From Gemmatimonadota bacterium (GTDB taxonomy: Bacteria > Gemmatimonadota > Gemmatimonadetes > Gemmatimonadales > GWC2-71-9): 57,872 nucleotides of DNA. The stretch is from positions 1 through 57,872 of the forward strand of contig JADFIT010000005.1 in the NCBI GenBank assembly GCA_022566515.1. The letters are read 5' to 3'. The notes under the pieces were generated by a model. It was given only the letters and a program-made list of their open reading frames with translations. It was not told the DNA's origin and searched no databases. Position numbers and translations under genes: made by a program. Every line of letters starts with the position of its first letter. Position 1 is the first letter of the stretch. Below, in pieces: positions 34,996 through 43,867 of this stretch.

Positions 34996-35676
34996 CTAGG
35001 ACTTGATCTGATCGGTTGCTTTTCGTCCGGTAGCAATCTCCAGTAGTGTCTCCCTGTCCAACCGATGACCGCCCTCAAATACCATTTCCCGGGCCGTTAC
35101 GCCGTGAAGTTCAAGATGCCTGCGCTGCTCGGCGAAATGCTCCGCGGAAACGGAGGCGTCGCGTGTTCCGCGGACGAGAGTCAACTGCAGCGCACGGAGA
35201 CGGCGGAAACCTTCACGCGACCGAAACTCCGGCGGCACCATTTGGGCCCACAGAACCAAATGGTCGGCGTGCACCGTACCGTGCGCAATCCACCGGGCGG
35301 CCGTCGCTACACCCTGGGAAAAACCGAGTACGACCACCTCGACGGTGTCGCGATCGACGCGTTCGAAGACGTGAGTGTACAGGGCCTCTAAGTACCTGAC
35401 ATAGTCGTCGATCTCGCTGGACCGGTCTTCACGCGTCATCCACGACGCGCCGATCTCACTATGCGTCCCGTCCCGGTAGAATCGTGAGAGTCCCTCCGGC
35501 GCGACCATGAGGCGGGAGCCGTCGTCTAAGATCTCGAAGTTTCGGATGAATTCCCGGGCGAGTTGCCCGTAACCGTGGCAGACGAACCAAACCTGAGTGA
35601 CGCCTTTGCGACCGTCCCCCAAAGTGGCGTATCGGGCAGACCGCTCGACCTTGAACCGGTGCTCCTCCAGGGCCAT
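34996..35676 (-). CDS. Alpha/beta-hydrolase, predicted esterase/phospholipase
   Basis: 226 residues if it starts at the ATG at 35676 (MALEEHRFKVERSARYATLG); another ATG at 35736 adds 20 residues. No signal peptide. WFVCHGYGQLAREFI carries the oxyanion region, VVVLGFSQGVATAARW the GxSxG nucleophile elbow, LVRGTRDASVS the aspartate region, and FEGGHRLDRETL the catalytic histidine. This is the carboxylesterase/phospholipase (Abhydrolase_2) layout. Substrate unknown. Confidence 0.82.
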   Translation of the reverse strand: MALEEHRFKVERSARYATLGDGRKGVTQVWFVCHGYGQLAREFIRNFEILDDGSRLMVAPEGLSRFYRDGTHSEIGASWMTREDRSSEIDDYVRYLEALYTHVFERVDRDTVEVVVLGFSQGVATAARWIAHGTVHADHLVLWAQMVPPEFRSREGFRRLRALQLTLVRGTRDASVSAEHFAEQRRHLELHGVTAREMVFEGGHRLDRETLLEIATGRKATDQIKS

Positions 35677-35936
35677 GGGCGAATCGTAACGATAGGTCCC
35701 AGCGTAGCCAAGGAGTGTCGTTGGGCAGCCCGTCACGGCTAGGTGACAGAGGAGGCAGGGGAGGCATCAGAGGGGATTGTGCGCGTTGGGCCCGCCTTTA
35801 TGTGACTTAGATCGCCGCGCAGGGCGGGTCCGAAAGCGAACAATGATGGAGTGGGAATGGGCCCGGCGCCGGCGCCGCCGGCCACGGGGCTTGATGATGG
35901 CGTAAGTTGTTTTACTGCAATAGATTAGGTTCGTCT

Positions 35937-37466
35937 ATGTGTATGCTTAGATCAGGCAGGACCCTCGGTCTTGGATTGGCCATCGGCATGGGAGCCACGT
36001 TGTCCTGTGTTTACCCCACTGAGCGGAGCGAGCAGCTCAGGGTTGTGATCGACTCGATCCCGGAGCTGTTGCGGGGCGAATTCTGGGGGCTCAGCGCCCA
36101 ACTGGTCGATGCCAGCGGGACGCCCCTCGAGAACGCTGAGATCTCGTTCTCTTCGAGTGTCCCTCTCGTGGCTACGATCAACCAGGAGGGGGAGATGGTG
36201 GCGGTCAGCGTCGGTACGGCCGAGATCACGGCGGTGGCCATTGAGTTTGCCGAGGCTGAGGTGGCCGCCCAGTTGGTGAGAGTCCACGATCTCATCGAAA
36301 TCGACAGCGTGCGACCGCGTATCGTCCGATTCGGCGACACGGTATCCATCTACGGCACGGGCTTGAATCCGGAGCCGTTCTTACTCGTGTCACTGGGTGG
36401 GGCAGAGGTGCCCATAAAGAACTATGTCCCCGTCGATCCCGCCGCACTGAATCGCTTCGGACGGCTCACCGTGTGGGTGCAACCGCCGGCCCCGTTCCTG
36501 ACGCAGGCTCTAGTGCTTGGTATCGAGGGGCTGGCCACGAGTATCGACACGATGAGGGTGCTCCAGCGGGACATCTACGAGCCCAACGACACGATTCCTT
36601 GGGATTTTGGGGTCCTGGACCGGCAGATACGGAATCCGGCACTGGCGTTCGAACATCGGCCCCGCGAGGACAAATTGCTCTTCGACTGGTACCGGTTCAC
36701 ACAGGCTGCGCCTGAGGATCGGACGATCATCATCCGGTCCAATCAGGTGGGGCCGGAAACGTATCAGGTGTTCTTCACCGATTCGTTGTTCTGGGACTCC
36801 ACCGCGGGCGATTTCGGTGTCGGGCCCCAGGCCTGGACCATCGGGCCGGGCATATACGCGTGCCAGGGCATTCCGTTCAAGCCCCCGCAGCTCTTGGCGG
36901 ATTCCGTTGTCATAGCTCTCAAGGACTTCCCGCAGGGTCAGTACGACCTCCTGGTCGCGTACGCCAAGCCCGGCGCGTACGAGCTTGCGATCCTGCGCCA
37001 ATACCGGTCTGCTCTTCCACCGGACGCATCCGAGGAAAACGACTTTTGCGACCTCGCGGCGCCTCTGCCGCTCAACGTGACCCGCAGCCTGACGATCGAC
37101 AACCCGCACGACATCGATTGGTACCGGTTCACCGTGGGGGCGGACGGGCGACAAGTCACGTTCGATGTCGATGCAACGGAACAGGACGCCGATCTCGACA
37201 TCTATGTCTTGCGCGATGACTTGCCGACAACGCTCACGCTCATGGGTTTGAGCAACATCGGCGGCGTCACCGACGAGGTCGTCGTACCGCTGGATGCCGG
37301 CGATTACTTCTTGGTAGTGGTCGATTTCGCCGGCGTCCCAACCGAATACACTTTGACATCGGTAGACGTCGTCGCCGTGCCCGATATGGTGCCGGCGCCG
37401 CTTCCGGAGATGCCGCTTGCGAAGCCGCAGCGGTCCGTTCCGGTTCTGTTCAAGGGCAACAGATAA
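35937..37466 (+). CDS. Lipoprotein with Big-like, IPT/TIG-like and pre-peptidase C-terminal-type domains
   Basis: 509 residues from the ATG at 35937; a TTG at 35907 is a weaker start. The signal peptide ends in a lipobox-like GATLSC. The mature protein has an Ig-like Big-type domain (about 30-120, AQLVDASGTPLENAEISFSS), a TIG-like domain (PRIVRFGDTVSIYGTGLNP), then two PPC-like beta domains with EPNDT and EENDF openings and DWYRFT repeats; the second ends ADLDIYVLRDD. These are extracellular binding modules without catalytic residues. It begins a tight four-gene run with a kinase, a TPR protein and a beta-barrel. Confidence 0.8.
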   Translation: MCMLRSGRTLGLGLAIGMGATLSCVYPTERSEQLRVVIDSIPELLRGEFWGLSAQLVDASGTPLENAEISFSSSVPLVATINQEGEMVAVSVGTAEITAVAIEFAEAEVAAQLVRVHDLIEIDSVRPRIVRFGDTVSIYGTGLNPEPFLLVSLGGAEVPIKNYVPVDPAALNRFGRLTVWVQPPAPFLTQALVLGIEGLATSIDTMRVLQRDIYEPNDTIPWDFGVLDRQIRNPALAFEHRPREDKLLFDWYRFTQAAPEDRTIIIRSNQVGPETYQVFFTDSLFWDSTAGDFGVGPQAWTIGPGIYACQGIPFKPPQLLADSVVIALKDFPQGQYDLLVAYAKPGAYELAILRQYRSALPPDASEENDFCDLAAPLPLNVTRSLTIDNPHDIDWYRFTVGADGRQVTFDVDATEQDADLDIYVLRDDLPTTLTLMGLSNIGGVTDEVVVPLDAGDYFLVVVDFAGVPTEYTLTSVDVVAVPDMVPAPLPEMPLAKPQRSVPVLFKGNR

Positions 37467-37473
37467 CGGATTG

Positions 37474-39105
37474 ATGAACTGCGCGAACTGCAACAGTCCG
37501 GTCCCCGAGGACAGCAAGTTCTGTCTGGAATGCGGTGCCGACCTGTCAGATCCGGGAAGCGGGCCTCGGACGGTTGAGAAACCCGATGAGCTGATCACCC
37601 GCTTGACCCGAACCCTCGAGGGGCGTTACCGAGTCGCCAAGATGGTGGGTCGTGGGGGGATGGGTGCGGTGTTTCTTGCCCAAGACCTCACGCTCGAGCG
37701 ACCTGTTGCCATCAAAGTGCTGCCGCCCGAAGTGTCGCATGACGAGACGCTCGTAGGACGTTTCGAGAGGGAAGCTCGCACGGCAGCCAAGCTGGACCAT
37801 CCCAACATCATCCCGATCTTTGCGGTCGAGAGTTCCGGCGACCTGCACTATTTCGTCATGAAGTTCGTCGATGGAGAGTCTTTGGAGCAGGTGTTGGCGA
37901 GCGGCTCGCTGTCCATGGAACAGATCCAGGAGTGTCTCTGGGAAGCTGCCCGCGCGCTAGGCCACGCTCATACGCGCAACGTAGTGCACCGCGACATCAA
38001 GCCGGGCAACATCATGTTCGATCACGACGGCCGGGTGATGCTGGCGGACTTCGGCATTTCCAAGGCGATGCAATCGTCCACCCAGTACACTCAAACCGGC
38101 CAGGTCATTGGAACGCCCTTCTACATGAGTCCGGAACAGGCCAAGGGGCAGGACGTCGATGGCCGGTCTGATCAGTATTCGCTAGCCGTGGTCGGGTTTC
38201 AAATGATCACCGGGCGATTGCCGTTCCAGGACCAAGCGGTTCACACGATCATCTACAAGCACATATTCGAAGAGCCACCCTCGATACGGGAGCTGCGTCC
38301 CGATTGTCCCGCCTATGTGGCAGCGGCGCTGCACAAGGCCCTCGCGAAAGAGCCAGACGGTCGTTTCCCCACGATGGACGAATTTGCAGCGGCGGTGATG
38401 CCCCATCGTCGTATTTCATCCACGTTGGGAGTGGGTAGCGGGGGCGCCGAGCGGGCGTCGCCCGATGCCCCAACCACCATCACGCCCACCACCGGCCCCA
38501 CGATAGTCACCCCGCAGAAGGAGCCGAGGAAGCGACGCGTTGGCGTAGCGACAGCGTTGGTGTCGGCGATGTTGTTGGTGACGGGTGGGAGCGGATACTG
38601 GGCGTGGCAGGAAGGCATGCTGGAACGGTTCGGGCTGCCGGTGTCCGGTGAAGACGGTTCGGCCGTCGACGATCCTCAGGATTCGCAGCTGGCGGCAGCG
38701 CCCGTGGCGATCGACTCAACTGAAATAAGGGACAGCATCGCCGGCGCCGAGAGAGATTCGCTCGCGCTTTTGGCGCAACGGAGACAAGACTCGCTCGACA
38801 ATGTGACTCGGCAACTCGTCGAGGCGAACCGCCGCAACCGGCGGCAACAGACGCAAACACCGCCGACACGACCGGCGCCGCGGCCTCAGTTCGGTGCCAT
38901 CTCCGTGAACGTGTTGGGTAATTTTGGGACCGTGTATATCGATGACGCGCGCATCAAAGGAACACCACTGATCGACCACCAGGTCCTGGCGGGAATGCAT
39001 GTCGTTCGTATCACCAACCCCCGGTGTCGGGATTGGGTGGACACCGTGCGGGTTGCTGTGAATGAGACTTATCGCGCCACTGTCACTCTCAATTGTGGAG
39101 CCTGA
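37474..39105 (+). CDS. Ser/Thr protein kinase with N-terminal zinc ribbon and C-terminal PEGA domain
   Basis: 543 residues from the ATG at 37474, seven bases after the lipoprotein stop. Cys3, Cys6, Cys17 and Cys20 make a zinc ribbon. The kinase has GRGGMGAVFLA (59-69), Lys81 in VAIKVLPPE, HRDIKPGN with Asp174, ADFGISKA and GTPFYMSPEQA. One membrane helix lies near 355-377. A Gln/Arg/Asp-rich extracytoplasmic linker (QRRQDSLDNVTRQLVEANR) leads to a PEGA-like domain (about 473-543, GTVYIDDARIKGTPLIDH). PEGA domains are thought to bind cell-wall or surface ligands. Probably an envelope-sensing kinase linked to its neighbours. Confidence 0.88.
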   Translation: MNCANCNSPVPEDSKFCLECGADLSDPGSGPRTVEKPDELITRLTRTLEGRYRVAKMVGRGGMGAVFLAQDLTLERPVAIKVLPPEVSHDETLVGRFEREARTAAKLDHPNIIPIFAVESSGDLHYFVMKFVDGESLEQVLASGSLSMEQIQECLWEAARALGHAHTRNVVHRDIKPGNIMFDHDGRVMLADFGISKAMQSSTQYTQTGQVIGTPFYMSPEQAKGQDVDGRSDQYSLAVVGFQMITGRLPFQDQAVHTIIYKHIFEEPPSIRELRPDCPAYVAAALHKALAKEPDGRFPTMDEFAAAVMPHRRISSTLGVGSGGAERASPDAPTTITPTTGPTIVTPQKEPRKRRVGVATALVSAMLLVTGGSGYWAWQEGMLERFGLPVSGEDGSAVDDPQDSQLAAAPVAIDSTEIRDSIAGAERDSLALLAQRRQDSLDNVTRQLVEANRRNRRQQTQTPPTRPAPRPQFGAISVNVLGNFGTVYIDDARIKGTPLIDHQVLAGMHVVRITNPRCRDWVDTVRVAVNETYRATVTLNCGA

Positions 39106-39107
39106 GA

Positions 39108-40130
39108 ATGCTGAGGAAACTCACGCTCTTGGCCGTGTTGTTGGGATTCCATCCCTGGCAAGCAGTAGCACAGGAAAACGCGGCTCTCCGGCGGGCGCGG
39201 GAAGCTTACGGCGCACTCGACTACCGTGCCGCGATCGCTGCGGCTCAGCGCGCCTTGGGCCAGCAGCTCTCTGGCGGCGAGCTGGTTGAAGTCTACGAAC
39301 TGCTAGGCTTCATGTACGGGGCACTGGATTCGTCAGGCCTCGCCGTCGAGGCATTCCGCAACCTGATCATCCTCGATCCGGATCGGGAGCCCGACCCGGG
39401 ACGCGTGTCTCCAGCGATTACTTCGCTGTACGCCTCGGCATTGGGACAGGTCCTCGTCGTTCGCAAGGTAGGTATAGACAGCGTGTCCTTTGTTCAGGGC
39501 AATGGCCGGGTTCCGTTGCGGTTCGACGTGAGCCAGCCGGCGGCGGTTCGGGTCCGAGCGGTTGGCAATGGCCTCGATCTCCTCATCGACTCACTGTCTG
39601 CCGCAGGTGCGGCTGGCGTTTTTTGGTCCCCTGTGCTGGAGGACGGCACGCCCGTCCCGCCGGGTCGGTATCAACTGGTGGTCGAGGCGTTCGCCCGTCC
39701 TGAGCAATACGCCTCTCAGGTTGTGGTAGAAGTGCGCCACGGAACGGTAGACACGCTCGAGCACATTTCGAGCCTGCCCGGATACGATTTCCAGGACGAG
39801 ATAGAGTTCCCGGGCCGCAACTGGCGACCCCTTGGCCTTGCAGCGCTCTACACAGCTGTGGCGTCTGCTGCGTCCCTGGCAATGGAGAGCTCAGGGCTCG
39901 GCAGCCCACCCCGGGAGGAGATCGCCGGCGTGGGAGCTGCCGTGTTGCTGACGGGGTTCATCATGAGCATCAAGAAGCCCGATGCACGGGCAGTCCCGGC
40001 GAATATTCGTTACAACGAGCTGCTGCGGGAACAGATCACCCAACGAAACGCGGATATCGCGCGCCAAAACGCGGTTCGGCGGCGGCAAGTGGAGCTTACG
40101 GTGGTGCCGGTGACAGGAGGCTCTCGATGA
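39108..40130 (+). CDS. TPR-like envelope protein with two C-terminal membrane segments
   Basis: 340 residues from the ATG at 39108, two bases after the kinase stop. A signal peptide or anchor covers residues 1-23 (cleavage near AVAQ). Helical repeats follow (ALRRAREAYGALDYRAAIAAAQRAL; VYELLGFMYGALDSSGLAVEAFRNLI), then an Ig-like strand region (PVPPGRYQLVVEAFA). Two hydrophobic segments near 245-262 and 280-296 are followed by an Arg/Gln-rich tail. Family not recognised. The gene overlaps the next by ATGA, so the set is translationally coupled. Confidence 0.77.
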   Translation: MLRKLTLLAVLLGFHPWQAVAQENAALRRAREAYGALDYRAAIAAAQRALGQQLSGGELVEVYELLGFMYGALDSSGLAVEAFRNLIILDPDREPDPGRVSPAITSLYASALGQVLVVRKVGIDSVSFVQGNGRVPLRFDVSQPAAVRVRAVGNGLDLLIDSLSAAGAAGVFWSPVLEDGTPVPPGRYQLVVEAFARPEQYASQVVVEVRHGTVDTLEHISSLPGYDFQDEIEFPGRNWRPLGLAALYTAVASAASLAMESSGLGSPPREEIAGVGAAVLLTGFIMSIKKPDARAVPANIRYNELLREQITQRNADIARQNAVRRRQVELTVVPVTGGSR

Positions 40131-40753
40131 AGCGCACCGGTCTAGCGGTCGTCGCCGTGGCGCTGTGTGCTCCCCAGGGGATCCTTGCGCAAACGATACG
40201 CTTCAATTTTGACGCCGTGAGCCTCACCTACCAGGAGGTGCGGGAGGGACGCTCCTCCACCGGTCAGGGCGGTGGGGGTGGCATCGAGCTGCGTGTGGGC
40301 CGATTCCGTCTCGATGCGCGCGCCTACACCGCTCGGCTAGAACCCGATTCAGGTGGCTCGGAGTACGATTTCAAGCAGGTCGATGTTCGAGTGAGCTACG
40401 CCGTGAATAAGCTGCTTGCACTCGAAGTTGGCGGTGGACGACGCTACGTCGACCCGGAAAACGCGACTCAAGAAGTGGGCCTTATTCGCATCGGTGTGTT
40501 GTCGGAGAACCAAATGACCCGTCTCGCCGATGTGTGGGTGCGGGGGGCCTATTTGGTGAACCCTCGCTTCTCCGGGGGGGGCAGTGCCGACTTAGCCTTC
40601 GAGTTCCAGCTCGGTGTCGGTCTCGGTACCGCAAACAAGCGATTCCGGTTTCATGCCGAATACGAATTTCAGAGGATCGACCGTGAGGTGGGTGCCAACG
40701 ACGTCCCGATTCAGTTGAGCCTGGCCCGGGTCGGCATTTCGTTCGGCTTCTAG
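40127..40753 (+). CDS. Outer-membrane beta-barrel-like protein
   Basis: 208 residues with a signal peptide (about 1-21, ending GILAQ). The mature part alternates hydrophobic and polar residues in about eight strands (IELRVGRFRLDARAYTARL; FKQVDVRVSYAVNKLLALEV and so on) and ends in aromatic GISFGF, the usual beta-barrel assembly signal. Last gene of the lipoprotein-kinase-TPR run. It may be a small porin-like partner of the lipoprotein; that is inference. Confidence 0.75.
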   Translation: MKRTGLAVVAVALCAPQGILAQTIRFNFDAVSLTYQEVREGRSSTGQGGGGGIELRVGRFRLDARAYTARLEPDSGGSEYDFKQVDVRVSYAVNKLLALEVGGGRRYVDPENATQEVGLIRIGVLSENQMTRLADVWVRGAYLVNPRFSGGGSADLAFEFQLGVGLGTANKRFRFHAEYEFQRIDREVGANDVPIQLSLARVGISFGF

Positions 40754-40772
40754 CGGTTCCTAGCCTGTTCTC

Positions 40773-41261
40773 TTACTGCTGCAAATCCCCGGCGGCCAGA
40801 TCATGTAGTGTCTGGAGCTTGAGGATCTTGAGTTTGCGCGTCCCGAATGGCAATCGTGCCTGCGCTATTTGGCCGACTTTCTTTTCCACTAGCGCGCTTC
40901 CCAGCGGCGAGGCCACAGAGATATGGCCTAGATCGAGGTCCATGGAGTCAGAAATCACGAGTTCGAAGGTCTCTTCCTCTTTCGTATCCATGTCGCGCAC
41001 CAGGACTTTGGACCCCAGGCCAACCCGATCGGCAGGGATCTTGCTGGTGTCGATCTGAGACAGCTTGGTCAGGCGGGATGTCAGGTGTGCTAGGCGAGCC
41101 TGGACGAACCGCTGGCGCTCGAGGGCGGCGTGATAATCGCCGTTTTCCTTCAAGTCGCCCATGGCTATGGCTTTTTCCAGCGCTGCCGGCAGTGTGACGT
41201 TCAACTCGTGGTGCAGCGTCTCCACTTCCGCCTGAAGCTTCTGCATGACCTCTTCAATCAT
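40773..41261 (-). CDS. greA: Transcription elongation factor GreA
   Basis: 162 residues, the normal GreA length. The N-terminal coiled-coil finger contains GDLKENGDYHAALERQ, with the acidic tip residues that enter the RNA polymerase secondary channel to rescue stalled complexes. The C-terminal FKBP-like domain contains VGLGSKVLVRDMDTKEEETFELV and ISVASPLGSALVEKKVG. Single gene, convergent with the beta-barrel gene. Confidence 0.92.
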   Translation of the reverse strand: MIEEVMQKLQAEVETLHHELNVTLPAALEKAIAMGDLKENGDYHAALERQRFVQARLAHLTSRLTKLSQIDTSKIPADRVGLGSKVLVRDMDTKEEETFELVISDSMDLDLGHISVASPLGSALVEKKVGQIAQARLPFGTRKLKILKLQTLHDLAAGDLQQ

Positions 41262-41327
41262 ACCTGAATCATATCAGTCGGTGCTGATGTTGACCAGATC
41301 CTTCATTCCCCACTTCGGCCGTCACAA

Positions 41328-42260
41328 TTATTTCATGAAGATGCTTCGCAATACGAATCCGACGTTGGCGGGCCGCTCTGCCAAGCGCCGCACGTACCAG
41401 GCGAACCATGCTTCGCCGTAGCTGACGAGCACCCGCATCGGTACTCCGGCATCTACCAGGCGGAGCTGGTCCAGCCGGCGGATGCCGTAGAGCATCAAGA
41501 CCTCGTAGGCGTCGCGGTCCCACTGTCTCTCAGCGCCGAGTCGGCTGAGTTCGCTGATGATCTTCATGTCGTGCGTCGCTATTCCGTGTCTTATACCGGG
41601 CCCTTTCGGGGGCTGCTCCGCGAGCCGCGTGGAGAGCTTGAGGAAAGCCGCGTCGACGTCCTGCTTTCGTGTGATGGCGATGCTCGCCGGCTCTTGATAC
41701 GCGCCCTTTACGAGCCGAATGGCCGATCGAGTCGACAGCAGCTGCTCTAGGTCGTCCGGTGTGCGGTGGAGGTACGCTTGCAGGCACAGGCCCACGTTGT
41801 CGTGCTTGGCACGTACTTTACGAAATGTGTCAATCGTGGCGTCTACGCAGTTGGACCCCTCCATGTCCACCCACACGACATTGGCTATCGAAGCCGCGTG
41901 CTCGGCTAGGGCTTCGAGATTGCGTGCGGTCTCACCTACATCGACATCGAGACCAAGCTGCGTAAGCTTGACGGAGATATGCGAGTCGATTTGCAAGGCG
42001 TGAGTCTTGTCCAGCAGCTCCTCGTACTGCCGTCTTGCCGCCCGCGCGTCGTCTATCGAGGAAACGTTCTCCCCTAGGTAGGTGAGAACCGTCGTGATAC
42101 CTCGGTCGTTGAGTCGCTTCGATTCGGCAAGTGCAGAGTTGGCGTCTTCTCCCGGTATGAATCGGGCAACCGCTTTCTTGGCGAACTGCCTCTGGCGAAA
42201 CTGATTCTCGATCCAGCGATTTCGTGAGGCCCACAAGAGTACGTTTCGTGCTATGCCCAT
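41328..42260 (-). CDS. Proline dehydrogenase
   Basis: 310 residues, a monofunctional PRODH of the short type. It oxidises proline to pyrroline-5-carboxylate with FAD and passes electrons to quinone. Barrel landmarks are ITTVLTYLGENVSS, HISVKLTQLGLDVD, NVVWVDMEGSN, VGLCLQAYLHRTPDDL, IRLVKGAYQEPA, HGIATHD, YEVLMLYGIR and the C-terminal YVRRLAERPANVGF that contacts proline. No pyrroline-5-carboxylate dehydrogenase lies beside it. Divergent from the MscS gene. Confidence 0.88.
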   Translation of the reverse strand: MGIARNVLLWASRNRWIENQFRQRQFAKKAVARFIPGEDANSALAESKRLNDRGITTVLTYLGENVSSIDDARAARRQYEELLDKTHALQIDSHISVKLTQLGLDVDVGETARNLEALAEHAASIANVVWVDMEGSNCVDATIDTFRKVRAKHDNVGLCLQAYLHRTPDDLEQLLSTRSAIRLVKGAYQEPASIAITRKQDVDAAFLKLSTRLAEQPPKGPGIRHGIATHDMKIISELSRLGAERQWDRDAYEVLMLYGIRRLDQLRLVDAGVPMRVLVSYGEAWFAWYVRRLAERPANVGFVLRSIFMK

Positions 42261-42438
42261 GTCCTCTCAGCCAGTCAATTTACACTTCGAAAACTCAAAA
42301 TAGCCGAAAGCCTCCAACGAGACCAGCGATGTGTTGCCTTGGACCACCGTTATTCAGTAGTTTGAAGTCGCCGCGGCTCACGGGGCGAAAGTATGAGGGC
42401 TAGCGGACGAGACGGACCTAGAGGAGAGAATCCGACAG

Positions 42439-43761
42439 ATGTTGCAGATCCAAGCACCCGCTGACACAACCGGCGTTGCTGCACTAGACGCAGCGCTGAA
42501 TTGGCTGGGGGCCCATCCGGTAACCGGAACGGTGCTGGGTGTCGTTGCTGTGCTGCTCGTTGCCTACCTCGCAGATGTAGTCACCAGGCGGCGCGTCCTG
42601 AAGCTGGTGTCGTTGCTCATCAAACGCAGTCAATACGATTGGGATGACGTCCTGCAGGAGCACCGGGTGTTCGAGCGACTCTCGCACGTAATTCCCGGAA
42701 TCGTCATGTATTTCGGCGTGCAGCTCGTACCTGGGTTAGCGGCTGATGTAGAAACTTTCGTTCAGCGCTTGGCTGCGGCATTCATCGTGGCCGTGGTGGC
42801 ACTGACGATCGGGGCTTTCCTCTCCGCGACCAACGACATCTACCGGCAGTTCGAGATTTCCAAGAGCCGCCCGATCAAAGGCTACCTCCAGGTCATCAAG
42901 ATCGTCGTGTACGTGTTGGGCACCGTGGTAGTCGTTGCCACGCTCATGGATCAGAACCCTTTGATTTTCGTCAGCGGCATCGGCGCCATGACGGCGGTCC
43001 TGATGTTGGTGTTCAAGGACACGATACTGTCCCTCGTTGCCAGTGTACAGATAGCCAGCAACGACATGGTTCGACTGGGCGACTGGGTGGAAATGCCGAA
43101 GCTCAATGCCGACGGCGACGTGATCGACATCGCCTTGCATACGGTGAAGATCAGGAACTTCGATAACACGATCACCACGGTACCCACATCGAAATTCATT
43201 GACGAGTCGTTCAAGAACTGGCGCGGGATGTCGGAATCCGGTGCGCGACGCATCAAGCGCTCTATTTACATAGACAAGAGCACCATTCGTTTCCTGACAG
43301 ACGAAGAAGTGAACCGGTTCAAACGTTTCAAACTGCTCGAGGACTACGTCGAGAAGAAACAAGAAGAGATTCGGGCATTCAACGAGTCGCTGGGTGGAAG
43401 CGGTGAGGATGTGAATTGGCGCCGGATGACGAATATCGGGACGCTGCGGGCGTACATCGTCAATTACCTGCGCAATCATCCGAAGATCGATCAGAGCCGG
43501 ACGTTGTTGGTGCGACAACTGGCGCCTACGCCACATGGGTTGCCGATCGAGCTTTACGTCTTCTGCAACGACACTAGGTGGGTGGCGTACGAGGGCGTCC
43601 AGGCCGACATCTTCGACCACATCATCGCGCTGCTGCCCGAGTTTGGCCTGCGGCTGTTCCAGCATCCAACTGGGGCGGACTGGATAGCGAGCAGGGAGCA
43701 GGGAGCAGGTCTTAAAGAGGACCGCTCCCCGCTCTCCGCTCCCCGCTCCCTCCGTCGTTGA
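42439..43761 (+). CDS. MscS-family mechanosensitive channel (YbdG-like)
   Basis: 440 residues. Five hydrophobic segments precede the pore-lining helix and beta domain (AVLMLVFKDTILSLVASVQIASNDMVRLGDWVE), the core signature of the MscS family. The long C-terminal cytoplasmic part with NFDNTITTVPTSKFIDESFKNWRGM resembles YbdG-type channels. It releases solutes on osmotic down-shock. The last 24 or so residues (from SREQGAG) are encoded by a purine/pyrimidine-rich inverted repeat and look foreign to the family, so the native stop may have been lost into the repeat. Confidence 0.86.
   Translation: MLQIQAPADTTGVAALDAALNWLGAHPVTGTVLGVVAVLLVAYLADVVTRRRVLKLVSLLIKRSQYDWDDVLQEHRVFERLSHVIPGIVMYFGVQLVPGLAADVETFVQRLAAAFIVAVVALTIGAFLSATNDIYRQFEISKSRPIKGYLQVIKIVVYVLGTVVVVATLMDQNPLIFVSGIGAMTAVLMLVFKDTILSLVASVQIASNDMVRLGDWVEMPKLNADGDVIDIALHTVKIRNFDNTITTVPTSKFIDESFKNWRGMSESGARRIKRSIYIDKSTIRFLTDEEVNRFKRFKLLEDYVEKKQEEIRAFNESLGGSGEDVNWRRMTNIGTLRAYIVNYLRNHPKIDQSRTLLVRQLAPTPHGLPIELYVFCNDTRWVAYEGVQADIFDHIIALLPEFGLRLFQHPTGADWIASREQGAGLKEDRSPLSAPRSLRR
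43701..43729 (+). repeat. G/A-rich imperfect inverted repeat at the end of the MscS gene
   Basis: GGGAGCAGGTC (43701-43711) faces GACCGCTCCC (43720-43729) across TTAAAGAG, with one unpaired base. Direct copies of GGGAGCA precede it and copies of GCTCCCC follow to 43757. Similar motifs recur at other gene ends in the window. Confidence 0.55.
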
Positions 43762-43867
43762 CCCCACCAGGACCACATGCTACCATTTGGGGGCGCTCCG
43801 GGGCCGATGCGGACTCGGAGCGCTGTTCGATATTGCATTTCTTCCTAATCAGGACCGCACCACGCAC

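Noticed and set aside
36510-37598. A 362-codon frame antisense to the PPC-like lipoprotein
   Set aside because: It spans the junction of two real genes on the other strand and has no recognisable motif.
42736-43776. A 346-codon frame antisense to the MscS gene
   Set aside because: Opposite a well-supported channel gene; His/Arg-rich composition typical of a shadow frame.
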